From: Microcoleus vaginatus HSN003
Lineage (GTDB): Bacteria > Cyanobacteriota > Cyanobacteriia > Cyanobacteriales > Microcoleaceae
Reading direction: 5' to 3'
NCBI RefSeq assembly: GCF_022701255.1
Contig: NZ_CP031705.1
Coordinates: forward strand, 186,001-250,000
DNA length: 64,000 nucleotides
Numbering within the stretch: position 1 is the stretch's first letter; every line of letters starts with the position of its first letter. The notes below the pieces were generated by a model, which was not told where the DNA came from, did not search any database, and worked only from the letters and a program-made list of their open reading frames with translations. The position numbers and the translations under genes are program-made. Positions 46,665 to 56,276 of this stretch are shown here, in pieces.

Positions 46665-47842
46665 TAGCAATCCTAAATGATTTTCTATATCTAGAGCAAT
46701 CCTAAATGATTTTCTGTGTGTAAGTATATTGACGTATTTTGGGGAAATCAAATTTATGTTCGTTAGTAAAAAACTCAAACAGAAACTTGACAATCTTAAA
46801 AGACCTACATAAATACCAATACTTTCTTAAAAAGTTTTTAGCTTGTAACCAAATATCTTCAACGGGGTTCTGTTGGGGAGCATTGGGAGCAAATAAAATA
46901 CAAGTAATTGACCAATTAGCAGGTTCTTTGGCAGCATTGAGTTCTAATAAAAAGTCTCTAAATTCTCCATATTTATGATAACTAGCTCCATCCCAAATCA
47001 AGATAATCTTGCGATTTTTATATTTATCTTGTAAGTATTTTATGAATTTAACTGTTGATTTTCCATCACCAGATGGATGGCTCTGAACATGGAATTCTTT
47101 GCTTTGATAATTGAGTGCGCCAAAATAAGTTTGTCTATCTTTTTCATTGGTAATTGGGACTTCAATTCGGATTTGGGATTGACCCCAAACATAACCAGTC
47201 AGATCACCATGAAGTAGATGACATTCATCTAAAAACAATACTATTATTTCCCCAGACTCTATACCAGCCTTGTTTTTAAATAAAATATCGTTAATTTCTT
47301 CCGTCTTTTTTTTTACCAGTTCTTTATCAAATTTAGGATTAATTTTTTGAGTTTTTTTCCAACTAATTTTCGCCCGGTCAAAAAGTTCATAGTAACTCTG
47401 TTTTGATTTATATATCACACCAAATTCTTGTTCTAAATAAGTAACTAGCTCATCTAAATTCCAATATTCTTTATTTCTTAACCACTCGATTACTTCAGTA
47501 TTTTGTAGAGCTGTTAAATACCCTTTTGACCCTTTATGTCCTAGTTTGATTCCGGCGATGCCTTTGGTTTTAAATTGTTTTTTCCAATAACCAATAAAAA
47601 AATTACTTACACCTAAAATTTTGCTGATCTCATGGTAGATATTACCTGAGAGCGCCATCCTTACAGCTATTGCTCGTTTTAGTTCTCTGGCATCTATATC
47701 GCTTTTAATGAAAGATTCTAAACAATCTATTTCTTTTTGCCTATCTTTTTGTTGCAGTTGTAAGTTATTCATTTTTTTATGGTCACGATCGAGTATTGCA
47801 TATAATTGTATCACAATCATGATAATGATTTAGGATTGCTAT
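46665..47842 (-). mobile_element. IS630 element inserted in a duplicated leader
   Basis: Inverted ends TATAGCAATCCTAAAT begin at 46663 and end at 47844, the outer TA being the duplicated target. The left end carries a second copy of AGCAATCCTAAATGATTTTC 27 bases inwards. The paralogous leader at 50.75 kb lacks the element (GAATTGCGA runs straight into GATTGCTTAATTG), giving an empty-site comparison. Confidence 0.85.
46702..47772 (-). CDS. IS630 family transposase (intact)
   Basis: A 356-residue protein from ATG 47772 (MNNLQLQQKDRQKEIDCLES); an ATG at 47820 would begin inside the terminal repeat. A helix-turn-helix domain (HEISKILGVSNFFIGYWKKQ) precedes the DDE domain: VLFLDECHLLHGDLTGY (Asp), LIWDGASYHKYG (Asp) and NAPQQNPVEDIWLQAKNFLR (Glu). 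The frame is complete. A 33-codon fragment of a relative is at 35.7 kb. The gene is AT-rich relative to the host cluster. Confidence 0.88.
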   Translation of the reverse strand: MNNLQLQQKDRQKEIDCLESFIKSDIDARELKRAIAVRMALSGNIYHEISKILGVSNFFIGYWKKQFKTKGIAGIKLGHKGSKGYLTALQNTEVIEWLRNKEYWNLDELVTYLEQEFGVIYKSKQSYYELFDRAKISWKKTQKINPKFDKELVKKKTEEINDILFKNKAGIESGEIIVLFLDECHLLHGDLTGYVWGQSQIRIEVPITNEKDRQTYFGALNYQSKEFHVQSHPSGDGKSTVKFIKYLQDKYKNRKIILIWDGASYHKYGEFRDFLLELNAAKEPANWSITCILFAPNAPQQNPVEDIWLQAKNFLRKYWYLCRSFKIVKFLFEFFTNEHKFDFPKIRQYTYTQKII

Positions 47843-47844
47843 AG

Positions 47845-48268
47845 TGTTTAATTATTGGGTAGGTTTCCGAGAATAGTAGCCGATCGCAATTAAAGCTGAA
47901 ATGAGGAGCGATAGCACAAACCGGGTTTTGTAAAAAAATGGGGTTTTTACAGGTGGCATTAATGGCGAGGATTGGTGGCGTTATGCTGCCAATAGCACCT
48001 GCAATTGACACAAGCCTCGACGAGGGATCGTTGGCGGTGGTAAAAGTTGTGTAGGGAAAAAACTTGACATCAGCGGGTCATTGAAAGTAAAAATAAATAA
48101 AAGCAATAAAAACAATGAGGCTTTATCTTTGATTCGTGATCGGCAATCGGCAAGTATGGCATTGAGAAGTTGCTCTCCCCTAAAACAATTTCTGCTAAAA
48201 TACATCCGGTAATATACGGAGTATCTAGGATTTTTTCGCAATCTAAAATCTAAAATCTAAAATCTAAA
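47845..48268 (+). repeat. Duplicated leader upstream of the first glycosyltransferase
   Basis: Nearly identical to 50763-51174: GAGAATAGTAGCCGATCGCA, AATTAAAGCTGAAATGAGGA, then GGTGGCGTTATGCTGCCAAT and TCAGCGGGTCATTGAAAGTA. It ends in four ATCTAAA heptamers (48241-48268) that run into the start codon. It presumably holds the promoter of the gene; none could be placed with confidence. Confidence 0.85.
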
Positions 48269-49465
48269 ATGGCAACAGCTATTCTTGAGCTGGAAATCTC
48301 CAAACTCCCGCCAGAAATTACGGTTGAGGAGCGTTACAGCAAAGCCTTGATTTTAATTCGACTGCACGGGAAACCGATCGGTCAAGCTCTTTTGCCCGTA
48401 GTCGGAGGCCGCCTTGGCTGTGACGAATTACGGGAAACACTGAGGAATGGTGCCGGTGACAACTTGTGGAAAAACTTGCTCTACGACACTCTAGAATGGG
48501 ATGAGCGGGGGTCGGTGGAGGCATTGCCGATCGCCACAGTAGCAGTTTGCACGCGCGATCGACCGGAAGATTTGCGGCGCTGTCTAGACGCGCTGATGCT
48601 GCTGCCCGACGACGGTCAGGAATACTTAGTAATTGACAATTGTCCCGCCACGGACGCTACCAAGGAACTAATCAAAAATTACCCAAAAGTCCGCTATGTG
48701 CGCGAAGACTTACCAGGCTCCAGCGCTGCCCGTAACCGAGCTTTATGCGAAGCTAAACATGAATTCGTAGCGTTTACAGATGACGATGCTGCCCCCGATC
48801 CGAACTGGCTGCGATCGCTCTTGTGGAATTTTAGCGATCCGCGAGTGATGTGCGTCACGGGGCTGGTGATGCCCTTGGAACTGGAAACCGAAGCGCAAGA
48901 ATGGTTTGAGTGCTACAGCCCCCACGGGCGGGGATTTGAGCGCCGAGTTGTTGACGGGGCGCACTGTAATCCTCTGATTGTGCATCTTGTGGGAGTTTCG
49001 GCGAGTATGGCTGTGCGGAAAAGTTTGATCGACTACATTGGCCTGTTTGACGAAGCTTTGGGGGCTGGAACACCCACGGTGGGCGGCGAAGACTATGAAC
49101 TCTTTGCCCGCATTTTGCGTGCGGGCTACTGCATTGTCTATGAGCCGAGAGCATTGAGCTGGCACCGCCATCGGCGCACTTGGGAAGAATTGCAAAAAAC
49201 GCTCCAAGGCTACGGAATCGGAGTCTATGCTTTCTGGACGCGGATTTTTGTAATCAACAGAGAATTCAGTGTACCTCTATTAGCTTGGGGATGGCTGCGG
49301 TATAAGCAAATTCCTGAATTAATTGCTTCTTGGCGAAAGCAACCGGGCTGTATTCCTAGTGATTTACTTTTGGCTCAACTGCGGGGGTGCATTAGCGGGC
49401 CGATGGCTTATTTTTATTCTCGCAAGCGGTTGCGGGAAGTTAAAGGGGAAATCAATCGATTTTAG
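48269..49465 (+). CDS. Family 2 glycosyltransferase with N-terminal accessory domain (duplicate 1)
   Basis: A 398-residue GT-A glycosyltransferase. Residues about 15-80 form a small accessory domain (YSKALILIRLHGKPIGQALL) shared with other proteins of the cluster. The catalytic domain starts IATVAVCTRDRPEDLRRCLD, has the metal-binding FVAFTDDDAAPDPNWL and an acceptor-region GGEDYELFARILRAGYCIVY, then WHRHRRTWEEL. The C-terminal 110 residues are partly hydrophobic and may touch the membrane. No Shine-Dalgarno is visible: heptamers occupy that position. About nine residues in ten match the gene at 51.2 kb. Confidence 0.85.
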   Translation: MATAILELEISKLPPEITVEERYSKALILIRLHGKPIGQALLPVVGGRLGCDELRETLRNGAGDNLWKNLLYDTLEWDERGSVEALPIATVAVCTRDRPEDLRRCLDALMLLPDDGQEYLVIDNCPATDATKELIKNYPKVRYVREDLPGSSAARNRALCEAKHEFVAFTDDDAAPDPNWLRSLLWNFSDPRVMCVTGLVMPLELETEAQEWFECYSPHGRGFERRVVDGAHCNPLIVHLVGVSASMAVRKSLIDYIGLFDEALGAGTPTVGGEDYELFARILRAGYCIVYEPRALSWHRHRRTWEELQKTLQGYGIGVYAFWTRIFVINREFSVPLLAWGWLRYKQIPELIASWRKQPGCIPSDLLLAQLRGCISGPMAYFYSRKRLREVKGEINRF

Positions 49466-49725
49466 ATTTTAGATTTTAGATTTTAGATTTTAGATTTACT
49501 CCACAGATGAATCTGGGAAATGAAACTAAGGTGTAAGCTTTTTGGATTAGTCATTAGTCATTAGTCAGGAGGAACAGGGAAGTTCGGCGACGGATGGTGT
49601 AATGGATTTAAGGGATTTAACAGATGGATATTGATGGGACAGCGAAGAAGTAAGAGTGTTGGAAATTTTAATCACCACTTATAAATTTCCAAATACCAAA
49701 TACCAAATACCAATTACCAAATACC
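49464..49725. repeat. Heptanucleotide arrays after glycosyltransferase 1
   Basis: TTTTAGA-type heptamers fill 49464-49497, and five AAATACC units (one altered to AATTACC) fill 49691-49725. The sequence between them contains no recognised feature. These are STRR-type repeats. Confidence 0.8.
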
Positions 49726-49796
49726 AAGGGTGCATCTCAGTGAAAGCAAATACATCAAGCGGAAAGTTGACCATTGAGATAAGCACAGCGCAAACA

Positions 49797-50083
49797 ATGG
49801 ATAGAGGAAACACCCTCCAAATTCCACGCTCGCTCGATATTTTCACTCTTATTAAAGGACAAGTGGTGGTGATGGATAATACCACGTTTCATCAAGGTGG
49901 TCGGATTGAAAAATTAATTCAACGTACAGGATGTAGACTGTTATATTTACCACCTTACTCTCCAGATTTCAACTTGCATTGACCAATGCTGGTCTTTGCC
50001 GGGGAGTTGAATTCGTAAACTCAAGAATCAGTGTGATTCTTTAGCAGATGCGTTCGAGGCTGTTTTACGCATTGCGTCCTAAC
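49797..50083 (+). pseudogene. IS630 transposase C-terminal remnant
   Basis: Encodes IKGQVVVMDNTTFHQGGRIE and RLLYLPPYSPDFN, then after a frameshift IDQCWSLPGS, a stop, and IRKLKNQCDSLADAFEAVLR. It has the second Asp (VVMDN) and the region of the catalytic Glu, which is replaced (IDQCW where IEQCW is usual). It belongs to a different IS630 subgroup from the intact one at 46.7 kb. It abuts the truncated glycosyltransferase and probably caused that truncation. Confidence 0.8.
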
Positions 50084-50087
50084 CGCC

Positions 50088-50556
50088 TTGCCGGGTGCTA
50101 TACCTTTTGCTTTAGCGGGGGATTCTGTTGGCTATCATTACCAACACGAAACTAACAATCTCCATCGCTCTTTCTGCCGCTCTCGTCAGGAAGGGCGCTT
50201 GGATGTTTTGATCGGTCGCCGACACCCGGAACTCAGACCGACGCTGCACGTAAAAGACTACGAAACTCCTTATTTTTTGGTAGACAAGATTGTGGTGGCG
50301 CTGACGTTTTTCTCGCCGGCGGTTGTGGATGGGCTGGCTGTGGGAGTCAGGAAATCTCTGGATTTGCTCGAAAGCTTGGGGATGCGGGAAACTTGGCGGT
50401 GGTTGCGGGCAAAATTGCGCGGTTATTGGTATTTGCGGGGTGTGATTGATGAGCTAAAAAGTCGCTCTGCTGTTTCTAATTTTATGCACGGAGGCCCGGC
50501 GCGTGCTGATTTGGACAATCGCGAAAATGTGGGTCGGGCTGGTGAGATCACTCATA
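50088..50556 (+). pseudogene. Truncated family 2 glycosyltransferase (duplicate of the 52.7-kb gene)
   Basis: From AIPFALAGDSVGYHYQHETN to HGGPARADLDNRENVGRAGE the frame closely matches the C-terminal half of the gene at 52663 (FAVAEDAVGYHYEHETNN, DYETPYFLADRILVALVFYW). The catalytic N-terminal half is missing, replaced by the IS630 remnant. The open frame runs on to 50747 but beyond 50556 it reads duplicated leader sequence. Confidence 0.88.
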
Positions 50557-50580
50557 AAGTGGGTTGTATAGGAGTGATTC

Positions 50581-51174
50581 TTAGCTCAACGGGCGCCTAC
50601 AAGACCTTACAAGATATTATGGTTTTTTGTGCCGTTATACTTAGCATTGGGCTTTCTTGTCAAAAAAGAGTCTTTCATGGGCTGCCTCTCTATTCTCACA
50701 ACTGTCTTGGGATTGCTATAGAACTACTACTTGTTGCGAAAGTTTGAATTGCGAGATTGCTTAATTGTTTGGTCTATTGTCGAGAATAGTACCCGATCGC
50801 AATTAAAGCTGAAATGAGGAGCGATCGCACAAACCGGGTTTTGTCAAAAAATCGGGTTTTTACAGGTGGCATTAATGGTGAGGCTTGGTGGCGTTATGCT
50901 GCCAATAGCACCTGCAATTGACACAAGCCTCGACGAGGGATCGTTGGCGGTGGTAAAAGTTGTGTAGGGAAAAAACTTGACATCAGCGGGTCATTGAAAG
51001 TAAAAATAAATAAAAGCAATAAAAACAATGAGGCTTTATCTTTGATTCGCGATCGGCAATCGGCAAGTATGGCATTGAGAAGTTGCTATCCCCTAAAACA
51101 ATTTCTGCTAAAATACATCGAAGAATATAGGGAGTATCTAGGATTTTTTCGCAATCTAAAATCTAAAATCTAAA
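50581..51174 (+). repeat. Second copy of the duplicated leader
   Basis: Homologous to 46497-46662 plus 47845-48268 with the IS630 absent. It ends in three ATCTAAA heptamers (51154-51174), one fewer than in the first copy, running into the ATG of the next glycosyltransferase. Confidence 0.85.
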
Positions 51175-52473
51175 ATGGCAACAGCTATTCTTGACCTGGA
51201 AATGTCCAAACTCCCGCCAGAAATTACGGTTGAGGAGCGTTACAGCAAAGCCTTGATTTTAATTCGACTGCACGGAAAACCGATCGGTCAAGCTCTTTTG
51301 CCCGTAGTCGGAGGCCGCCTTGGCGGTGACGAATTACGGGAAACACTGATGAATGCTGCTGGTGACAACTTGTGGAAAAACTGGCTCTACGACACTCTAG
51401 AATGGGATGAGCGGGGGCTAGTGGAGGCATTGCCGCTCGCCACAGTAGCAGTTTGCACGCGCGATCGACCGGAAGATTTGCGGCGCTGTCTAGACGCGCT
51501 GATGCTGCTGCCAGATGAGGGTCAGGAATACCTGGTAATTGACAATTGTCCCGCCACGGAAGCCAGCAGTGAATTGGTCAAAAATTACCCAAAAGTCCGC
51601 TATGTGCGCGAAGATGTAGCGGGCGAGAGCGCCGCCCGCAACCGAGCTTTACGCGAAGCTAAACACGAATTCGTAGCGTTTACAGATGACGATGCTGCCC
51701 CCGATCCAAACTGGCTGCGATCGCTGTTGCGAAATTTCAGCGATCCGCGAGTTATATGTGTCACGGGGCTACTGATGCCCCTTGAACTGGAAACGGAAGC
51801 GCAAGAATGGTTTGAGCGCTACAGCCCCTACGGGCGGGGCTTCGAGCGCCGAGTTTTGGACGGGGCGCACTGCAATCCGCTGGTTGTATATCCTGTGGGC
51901 GTTTCCGGGAGTATGGCTTTGCGAAAAAGTTCGATCGTTGACAGCATCGGGCTGTTTGACGAAGCTTTGGGCGTGGGCACACCGGCTAAGTGCGGTTCAG
52001 ACTGCGAACAGTTTTCCCGCATTTTGCGCGCTGGCTACCGCATCGTCTACGAACCGAGGGCTGTGAGTTGGCACCGCCACCGGCGCACCTGGGAAGAACT
52101 GCGCAACTTGCTCAAATGCTACGGACTCGGAGTCTATGCTTTCTGGACGCGGATATTTGTGGTCAACAGAGAATTTAGTGTGCCTCTGTTAGCTTGGTCG
52201 TGGCTGTGGTACAAACAAATTCCTGAACTAATTGCTTCCTTGCGAAAGCAAGCGGGTTCTGTTCCTCGTGATTTGCTTTTGGCTGAATTACGAGGCTGCA
52301 TTAGCGGCCCGATGGCTTATTTTGTTTCAAGGAAGAATCAAAAAGCAAGAATCAAGAAGCAAGAAGCAAGTTCGGCAACGAATTCTGTAACGGAACTAAC
52401 GGATGGAAAGATGAAGCAAGAAGGCATCGAGATGAAGATAGAGATGAAGCAAGAAGGCATCGAGATGAAGTAA
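51175..52473 (+). CDS. Family 2 glycosyltransferase with N-terminal accessory domain (duplicate 2)
   Basis: A 432-residue close paralogue of the 48.3-kb gene, with the same accessory domain (about 15-80), VAVCTRDRPEDLRRCLD, FVAFTDDDAAPDPNWL and WHRHRRTWEEL. Where duplicate 1 has GGEDYELFARILR in the acceptor region, this copy has KCGSDCEQFSRILR, replacing the usual GGED..L residues; acceptor specificity may have changed. The C-terminus carries a 35-residue Lys/Glu tail with the repeat KQEGIEMK twice, from short in-frame DNA repeats. No Shine-Dalgarno is visible. Confidence 0.85.
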   Translation: MATAILDLEMSKLPPEITVEERYSKALILIRLHGKPIGQALLPVVGGRLGGDELRETLMNAAGDNLWKNWLYDTLEWDERGLVEALPLATVAVCTRDRPEDLRRCLDALMLLPDEGQEYLVIDNCPATEASSELVKNYPKVRYVREDVAGESAARNRALREAKHEFVAFTDDDAAPDPNWLRSLLRNFSDPRVICVTGLLMPLELETEAQEWFERYSPYGRGFERRVLDGAHCNPLVVYPVGVSGSMALRKSSIVDSIGLFDEALGVGTPAKCGSDCEQFSRILRAGYRIVYEPRAVSWHRHRRTWEELRNLLKCYGLGVYAFWTRIFVVNREFSVPLLAWSWLWYKQIPELIASLRKQAGSVPRDLLLAELRGCISGPMAYFVSRKNQKARIKKQEASSATNSVTELTDGKMKQEGIEMKIEMKQEGIEMK

Positions 52474-52629
52474 TAATTCATGTTGTAACCTACAATCCCC
52501 CATTTCTTTGCTTTGCTTCGCCCAATTCGCAATTACCAATTACCGATTCAATTAACGAAAAGCCGATTGCTGATTAGAGATTTTAGATTAAAGTTACTAA
52601 TCAATTCTCAAATCTAAAATCTAAAATTA

Positions 52630-52657
52630 CCCATTACCCATTACCCATTACCCATTA
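52630..52657. repeat. Heptanucleotide array CCCATTA, four copies
   Basis: Four exact tandem CCCATTA units end six bases before the ATG at 52663, in the place of a ribosome-binding site. AATCTAA-type heptamers also lie at 52583-52628. Confidence 0.9.
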
Positions 52658-52662
52658 ACAAA

Positions 52663-53979
52663 ATGAACAGGGAAAATCCTACTGTCAGCGTCATTATTCC
52701 TAGCCACAACCGAAGTTATTCACTGCGGCGGGCGCTTGATGCACTGCACTCGCAGACTTATCCGATCGACCTCATCGAAGTTATTGTGGTCGCAGATAGT
52801 TGCATAGATGATACTTTGGCAATACTGCAAGACTACAAAGCTCCGTTTAAACTGCAAACGATCGAGGTAAATTGTGGAAGCGCTTCAATCGCCCGCAATA
52901 CGGGAGCGGCTTCGGCTACCGGGCAATTGCTACTGTTTCTCGACGACGATATAGAAGCGCTGCCGCCTTTGGTAGAAAGCCACGTTCGCACTCACCGAGA
53001 GCGTCCGGGCTGTGCTGTCATGGGCCCTTATCCGCCTAAGATGCAAGGAGCAACTAGGTTTTTTGACGTGGAAGTGCGATCGTGGTGGGAAGACAAATTT
53101 TATCAGATGAGGCAACCAGCTCACCGATTCACCTATCAAGATCTGCTCAGCGGCAACCTTTCTTTGGATGCTGAACTGTTTGCCCGTCTTGATGGCTTCG
53201 ATTCGGCTTTCGGGAACTGCGGCGGGGAAGATTACGAGTTTGGGATACGTTTGCTGAAAGCTGGGGTATCTTTTGCTGTGGCGGAAGATGCTGTTGGGTA
53301 TCATTACGAACATGAAACTAACAATCTCGATCGCTCTTTTCGCAGAGCTCGCCAGGAAGGGCGAGCGTATGTTTTAATCGGCCAGCGACACCCGGAACTC
53401 AAGCCGACTCTGCACGTAGGGGATTACGAAACTCCTTATTTTTTGGCAGATCGGATTTTGGTCGCCCTGGTTTTTTACTGGCCGGCCGCTCTAGATTTGC
53501 TGGCTGTGGGACTGAGACGGTCGCTAGATTTGGTAGAAGCTGTGGGGATGCGCGGTACTTGGCGGTGGCTGCGGACTAAACTACTGGATTACTGGTACTT
53601 GCGGGGCGTGATGGATGAGTTGAAAACTCGATCGGCAATTTCTAATTTTGTCCAAGAAGGCCCGGCCCGCGCGGATTTGGGCGGACATGAAATTAACATC
53701 GATTTGCAGCAAGGTTGGGAAGCAGCAGAAAGCCTGCTAGACGCGGAACGACCGGCTGGGGTTTACCTGTATTACGACCAACTGACAGTCGGTCACATTG
53801 TTCCGCAAGCGGGTGCGGAACCGCTGCGGGGCGCTCACTTGCGATCGATTCTGGCGCTTCACTTTGCTGAACCCCTAGCTCGGGCGATGGCGGTTAACGG
53901 TATGCCCCGCACGGGTGAAACGATCGAAGAAAAGCCTTTAGTTGCTTTTGAAAGTTACGAGTTAGCAATTAATAACTAA
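52663..53979 (+). CDS. Family 2 glycosyltransferase
   Basis: A 438-residue GT-A enzyme without the accessory domain. It starts MNRENPTVSVIIPSHNRSYS, with VIVVADSCIDDT, the metal-binding LLFLDDDIEALP and the acceptor-region GNCGGEDYEFGIRLLKAG. The C-terminal 150 residues include a hydrophobic stretch (ILVALVFYWPAALDLLAVGL) and a tail of unknown function. A truncated duplicate of its second half is at 50.1 kb, showing that the pair GT(accessory)-GT was duplicated together. Confidence 0.88.
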   Translation: MNRENPTVSVIIPSHNRSYSLRRALDALHSQTYPIDLIEVIVVADSCIDDTLAILQDYKAPFKLQTIEVNCGSASIARNTGAASATGQLLLFLDDDIEALPPLVESHVRTHRERPGCAVMGPYPPKMQGATRFFDVEVRSWWEDKFYQMRQPAHRFTYQDLLSGNLSLDAELFARLDGFDSAFGNCGGEDYEFGIRLLKAGVSFAVAEDAVGYHYEHETNNLDRSFRRARQEGRAYVLIGQRHPELKPTLHVGDYETPYFLADRILVALVFYWPAALDLLAVGLRRSLDLVEAVGMRGTWRWLRTKLLDYWYLRGVMDELKTRSAISNFVQEGPARADLGGHEINIDLQQGWEAAESLLDAERPAGVYLYYDQLTVGHIVPQAGAEPLRGAHLRSILALHFAEPLARAMAVNGMPRTGETIEEKPLVAFESYELAINN

Positions 53980-54237
53980 TTAGATAGGTGCAAATAAACA
54001 TTACATGGGTCGGAGGGGTGAGTGCATTCATCTTCTCGCTTAGATCTCCCGATCGTTAGCTAAAGGGGCCCCTACCAGATATTGTTTTTTCGTGCGGCTC
54101 TAGTTAAGTCGGGAAATCTAAACCAAAAACTCAAACCTCAAAAGTTGGGAAATTGGGAAACGGCAACCACCAACTTAAAAGTCAAAACTCAAAACTTTTC
54201 TATCGAGTTCCCGCTGCAAAATTTTCAGGAGCAAGTT

Positions 54238-55488
54238 ATGGCAATAAAAGTGATGGAAATTGAGTTTACCGAACAGATTAATCCGATTCGGCAACTCGAA
54301 CAATACGAAGCAGTTCGCATTTTAGTTCGCTACCGGGGACGGCCTCTGGGCTGGGCTTCTGTTAGTAACAATCCCTGGGAGCAAACAATTTCGGCCGCTC
54401 GAGTGCGACAAACAATTGTGGATCAGTTAGGCAAAGAGTTGGTGCGATCGACTTTAGGAGAACAGTTCGGCGTTGTTTCTGAAGCAGTGGCGGATCGCCA
54501 CCTGCCGTCAATTAGCGTTGTCATCTGCACGCGCGATCGCACGGATTTGCTCAAAGGTGCTCTGGAATCACTGCTGGCTCTCGACTACCCCGAGCGCGAA
54601 ATTATCGTTATAGACAATGCTCCTTCCAATAGCCGCACCGCTGAATTGGTCGCGCGATTACCTGTACGCTACGTTAGGGAAGAACGGCCAGGATTGAACT
54701 GGGCTCGCAATCGCGCGATCGCCGAAGCCAGCCACCAGATTATTGCTTTTACTGACGATGATATGCGGCCCGATCGAGGTTGGCTGCAGGGGATCGCTTC
54801 GGCTTTTGCTGACCCGAAAATTATGGCAGTTAGCGGTTTAGTCGCGCCGGCGGAACTAGAAACAGAGGCTCAAATTCAATTTGAACTCTGCTACGCAGGA
54901 ATGCTGCAATACCTCCACAGTTTGAAATTTGATGGTAGCAAGCTCTCGACGCGGGAGTTGCTGTGGGCGAGCAAATACGGCGTGGGGGCGAATATGGCTT
55001 TCCGGCGGCAAGTTTTCGAGGCTGTGGGCAATTTTGACGTTGCTCTCGATGTGGGGACTGCGACTCGCGGTGGTGGGGATATTGAGATGTTTCATCGGAT
55101 TTTGGCTAAGGGATACTCGACTTTTTATGAGCCGAGAGCTTTTGTGTGGCACTTGCATCGGCGCAGCGACAAGGCTTTGAGCAAGCAGTTGCAGGATAAC
55201 GGGCGCGGTTTTGGGGCTTATTTGCTGACGTGTGATCGCAACGGCACTGTGCCGCGCTGGGAAATTTTGAAATTTGCTATGTTTCAATGGCTGGGTTGGT
55301 GGCTGGTGCGCCGCTTGGGGGCTCCGGGTTTCCTGCCGCGCAAGTTGGTAGTCAGCGAGTTGCTAGGAGCTCTCGACAGTCCTTTTGCTTACAGAAAAGC
55401 ACAGTTGCAGGCGCAGCAGTTAGCTGAGATTGAGCCGGAAGAGCAGCTACAGTCTGAACCGCAGGAGGTTGCCGGAGGTGTGCGATGA
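54238..55488 (+). CDS. Family 2 glycosyltransferase with N-terminal accessory domain
   Basis: A 416-residue enzyme from ATG 54238, eight bases after AGGAG; codons further upstream read as low-complexity intergenic DNA. Accessory domain at about 15-80 (QYEAVRILVRYRGRPLGWAS), then ISVVICTRDRTDLLKGALES, the metal site IIAFTDDDMRPDRGWL and TRGGGDIEMFHRILAKG. It is a distant relative of the 48.3- and 51.2-kb enzymes. The stop overlaps the permease start (ATGA), so this gene, the permease, the ATPase fusion and perhaps the next gene form one operon. Confidence 0.88.
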   Translation: MAIKVMEIEFTEQINPIRQLEQYEAVRILVRYRGRPLGWASVSNNPWEQTISAARVRQTIVDQLGKELVRSTLGEQFGVVSEAVADRHLPSISVVICTRDRTDLLKGALESLLALDYPEREIIVIDNAPSNSRTAELVARLPVRYVREERPGLNWARNRAIAEASHQIIAFTDDDMRPDRGWLQGIASAFADPKIMAVSGLVAPAELETEAQIQFELCYAGMLQYLHSLKFDGSKLSTRELLWASKYGVGANMAFRRQVFEAVGNFDVALDVGTATRGGGDIEMFHRILAKGYSTFYEPRAFVWHLHRRSDKALSKQLQDNGRGFGAYLLTCDRNGTVPRWEILKFAMFQWLGWWLVRRLGAPGFLPRKLVVSELLGALDSPFAYRKAQLQAQQLAEIEPEEQLQSEPQEVAGGVR

Positions 55489-56276
55489 GAAGTGTTCCAA
55501 AACTGATTGACAGGCGCAAAATTGCTCATTTCTTCGATTTGCTGCGCGTGTTGGTCGATCGCGATATGAAATTACTTTACAAGCGATCGGCTTTGGGGAT
55601 TGCTTGGACTTTAATCAATCCGCTGTTGCAGTTAGCTGTATTTTCCTTTGTGTTTCGCTCTGTTGTACCGATTAACGTTCCGAAATTTTCTTCCTTTGCT
55701 TTCAGCGGTTTGTTAATCTGGAGTTGGTCTCAAACCGCATTATTTCAAGCAACGGGATTAATTACCAGCAATAAAGCGCTAATCAGACAGCCAAATTTCC
55801 CCACCGCAATTTTGCCGGTAGTCACGACGATGACGGGGTTAATTCACTTTCTGTTAGCTTTGCCGGTGTTAATTATCTTTCTGGCAATTGATGGCGTTCA
55901 GCCGAGTTCAGTGCTGTTTGTGTTGCCACTGCTGATGGTTATTCAGTTTATTTTGACAGTCAGCTTGGCTTATCCCCTCGCCGCTTTGAATGTCACTTTT
56001 CGCGATACTCAGCACACTTTGGGCGTAGTTTTGCAGATGCTGTTTTACCTGACTCCGATTTTCTACGACCTCAGCAGCGTCCCGAAACAATTTCAGCCTT
56101 TATATCAGTTGAATCCAATGGTGCCACTGCTTGGAGCTTACCGCGCCATACTGCTCAAGGGTACGCAGCCGGATTGGCTGGCGCTGTTAATTGTTAGCTT
56201 GGTTGTGGCTGCTCTTTTGCCGATCGGACTGGGAATTTTTAGACGGCAAAGCAATACTTTTGTGGAGGAATTGTAA
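55485..56276 (+). CDS. ABC-2 type polysaccharide export permease (Wzm/TagG-like)
   Basis: A 263-residue integral membrane protein with about six helices (ALGIAWTLINPLLQLAVFSF, FSGLLIWSWSQTALFQATGL, GLIHFLLALPVLIIFLAI and so on) and the RDxKLLYKRSALG-type N-terminal segment of O-antigen and teichoic-acid exporters (VDRDMKLLYKRSALGIAWTL). It would form the membrane channel with the ATPase encoded immediately downstream, moving a lipid-linked glycan across the inner membrane. Starts four bases before the upstream stop; one base separates it from the next gene. Confidence 0.9.
   Translation: MRSVPKLIDRRKIAHFFDLLRVLVDRDMKLLYKRSALGIAWTLINPLLQLAVFSFVFRSVVPINVPKFSSFAFSGLLIWSWSQTALFQATGLITSNKALIRQPNFPTAILPVVTTMTGLIHFLLALPVLIIFLAIDGVQPSSVLFVLPLLMVIQFILTVSLAYPLAALNVTFRDTQHTLGVVLQMLFYLTPIFYDLSSVPKQFQPLYQLNPMVPLLGAYRAILLKGTQPDWLALLIVSLVVAALLPIGLGIFRRQSNTFVEEL

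Noticed and set aside
50557..50747. Continuation of the truncated glycosyltransferase frame
   Set aside because: This part matches the duplicated non-coding leader at 46.5 kb, so it is read-through rather than protein sequence.
48241..52660. Short tandem repeat arrays as a possible CRISPR
   Set aside because: Units are contiguous 7-mers without spacers and no cas genes are present; they are STRR-type repeats.
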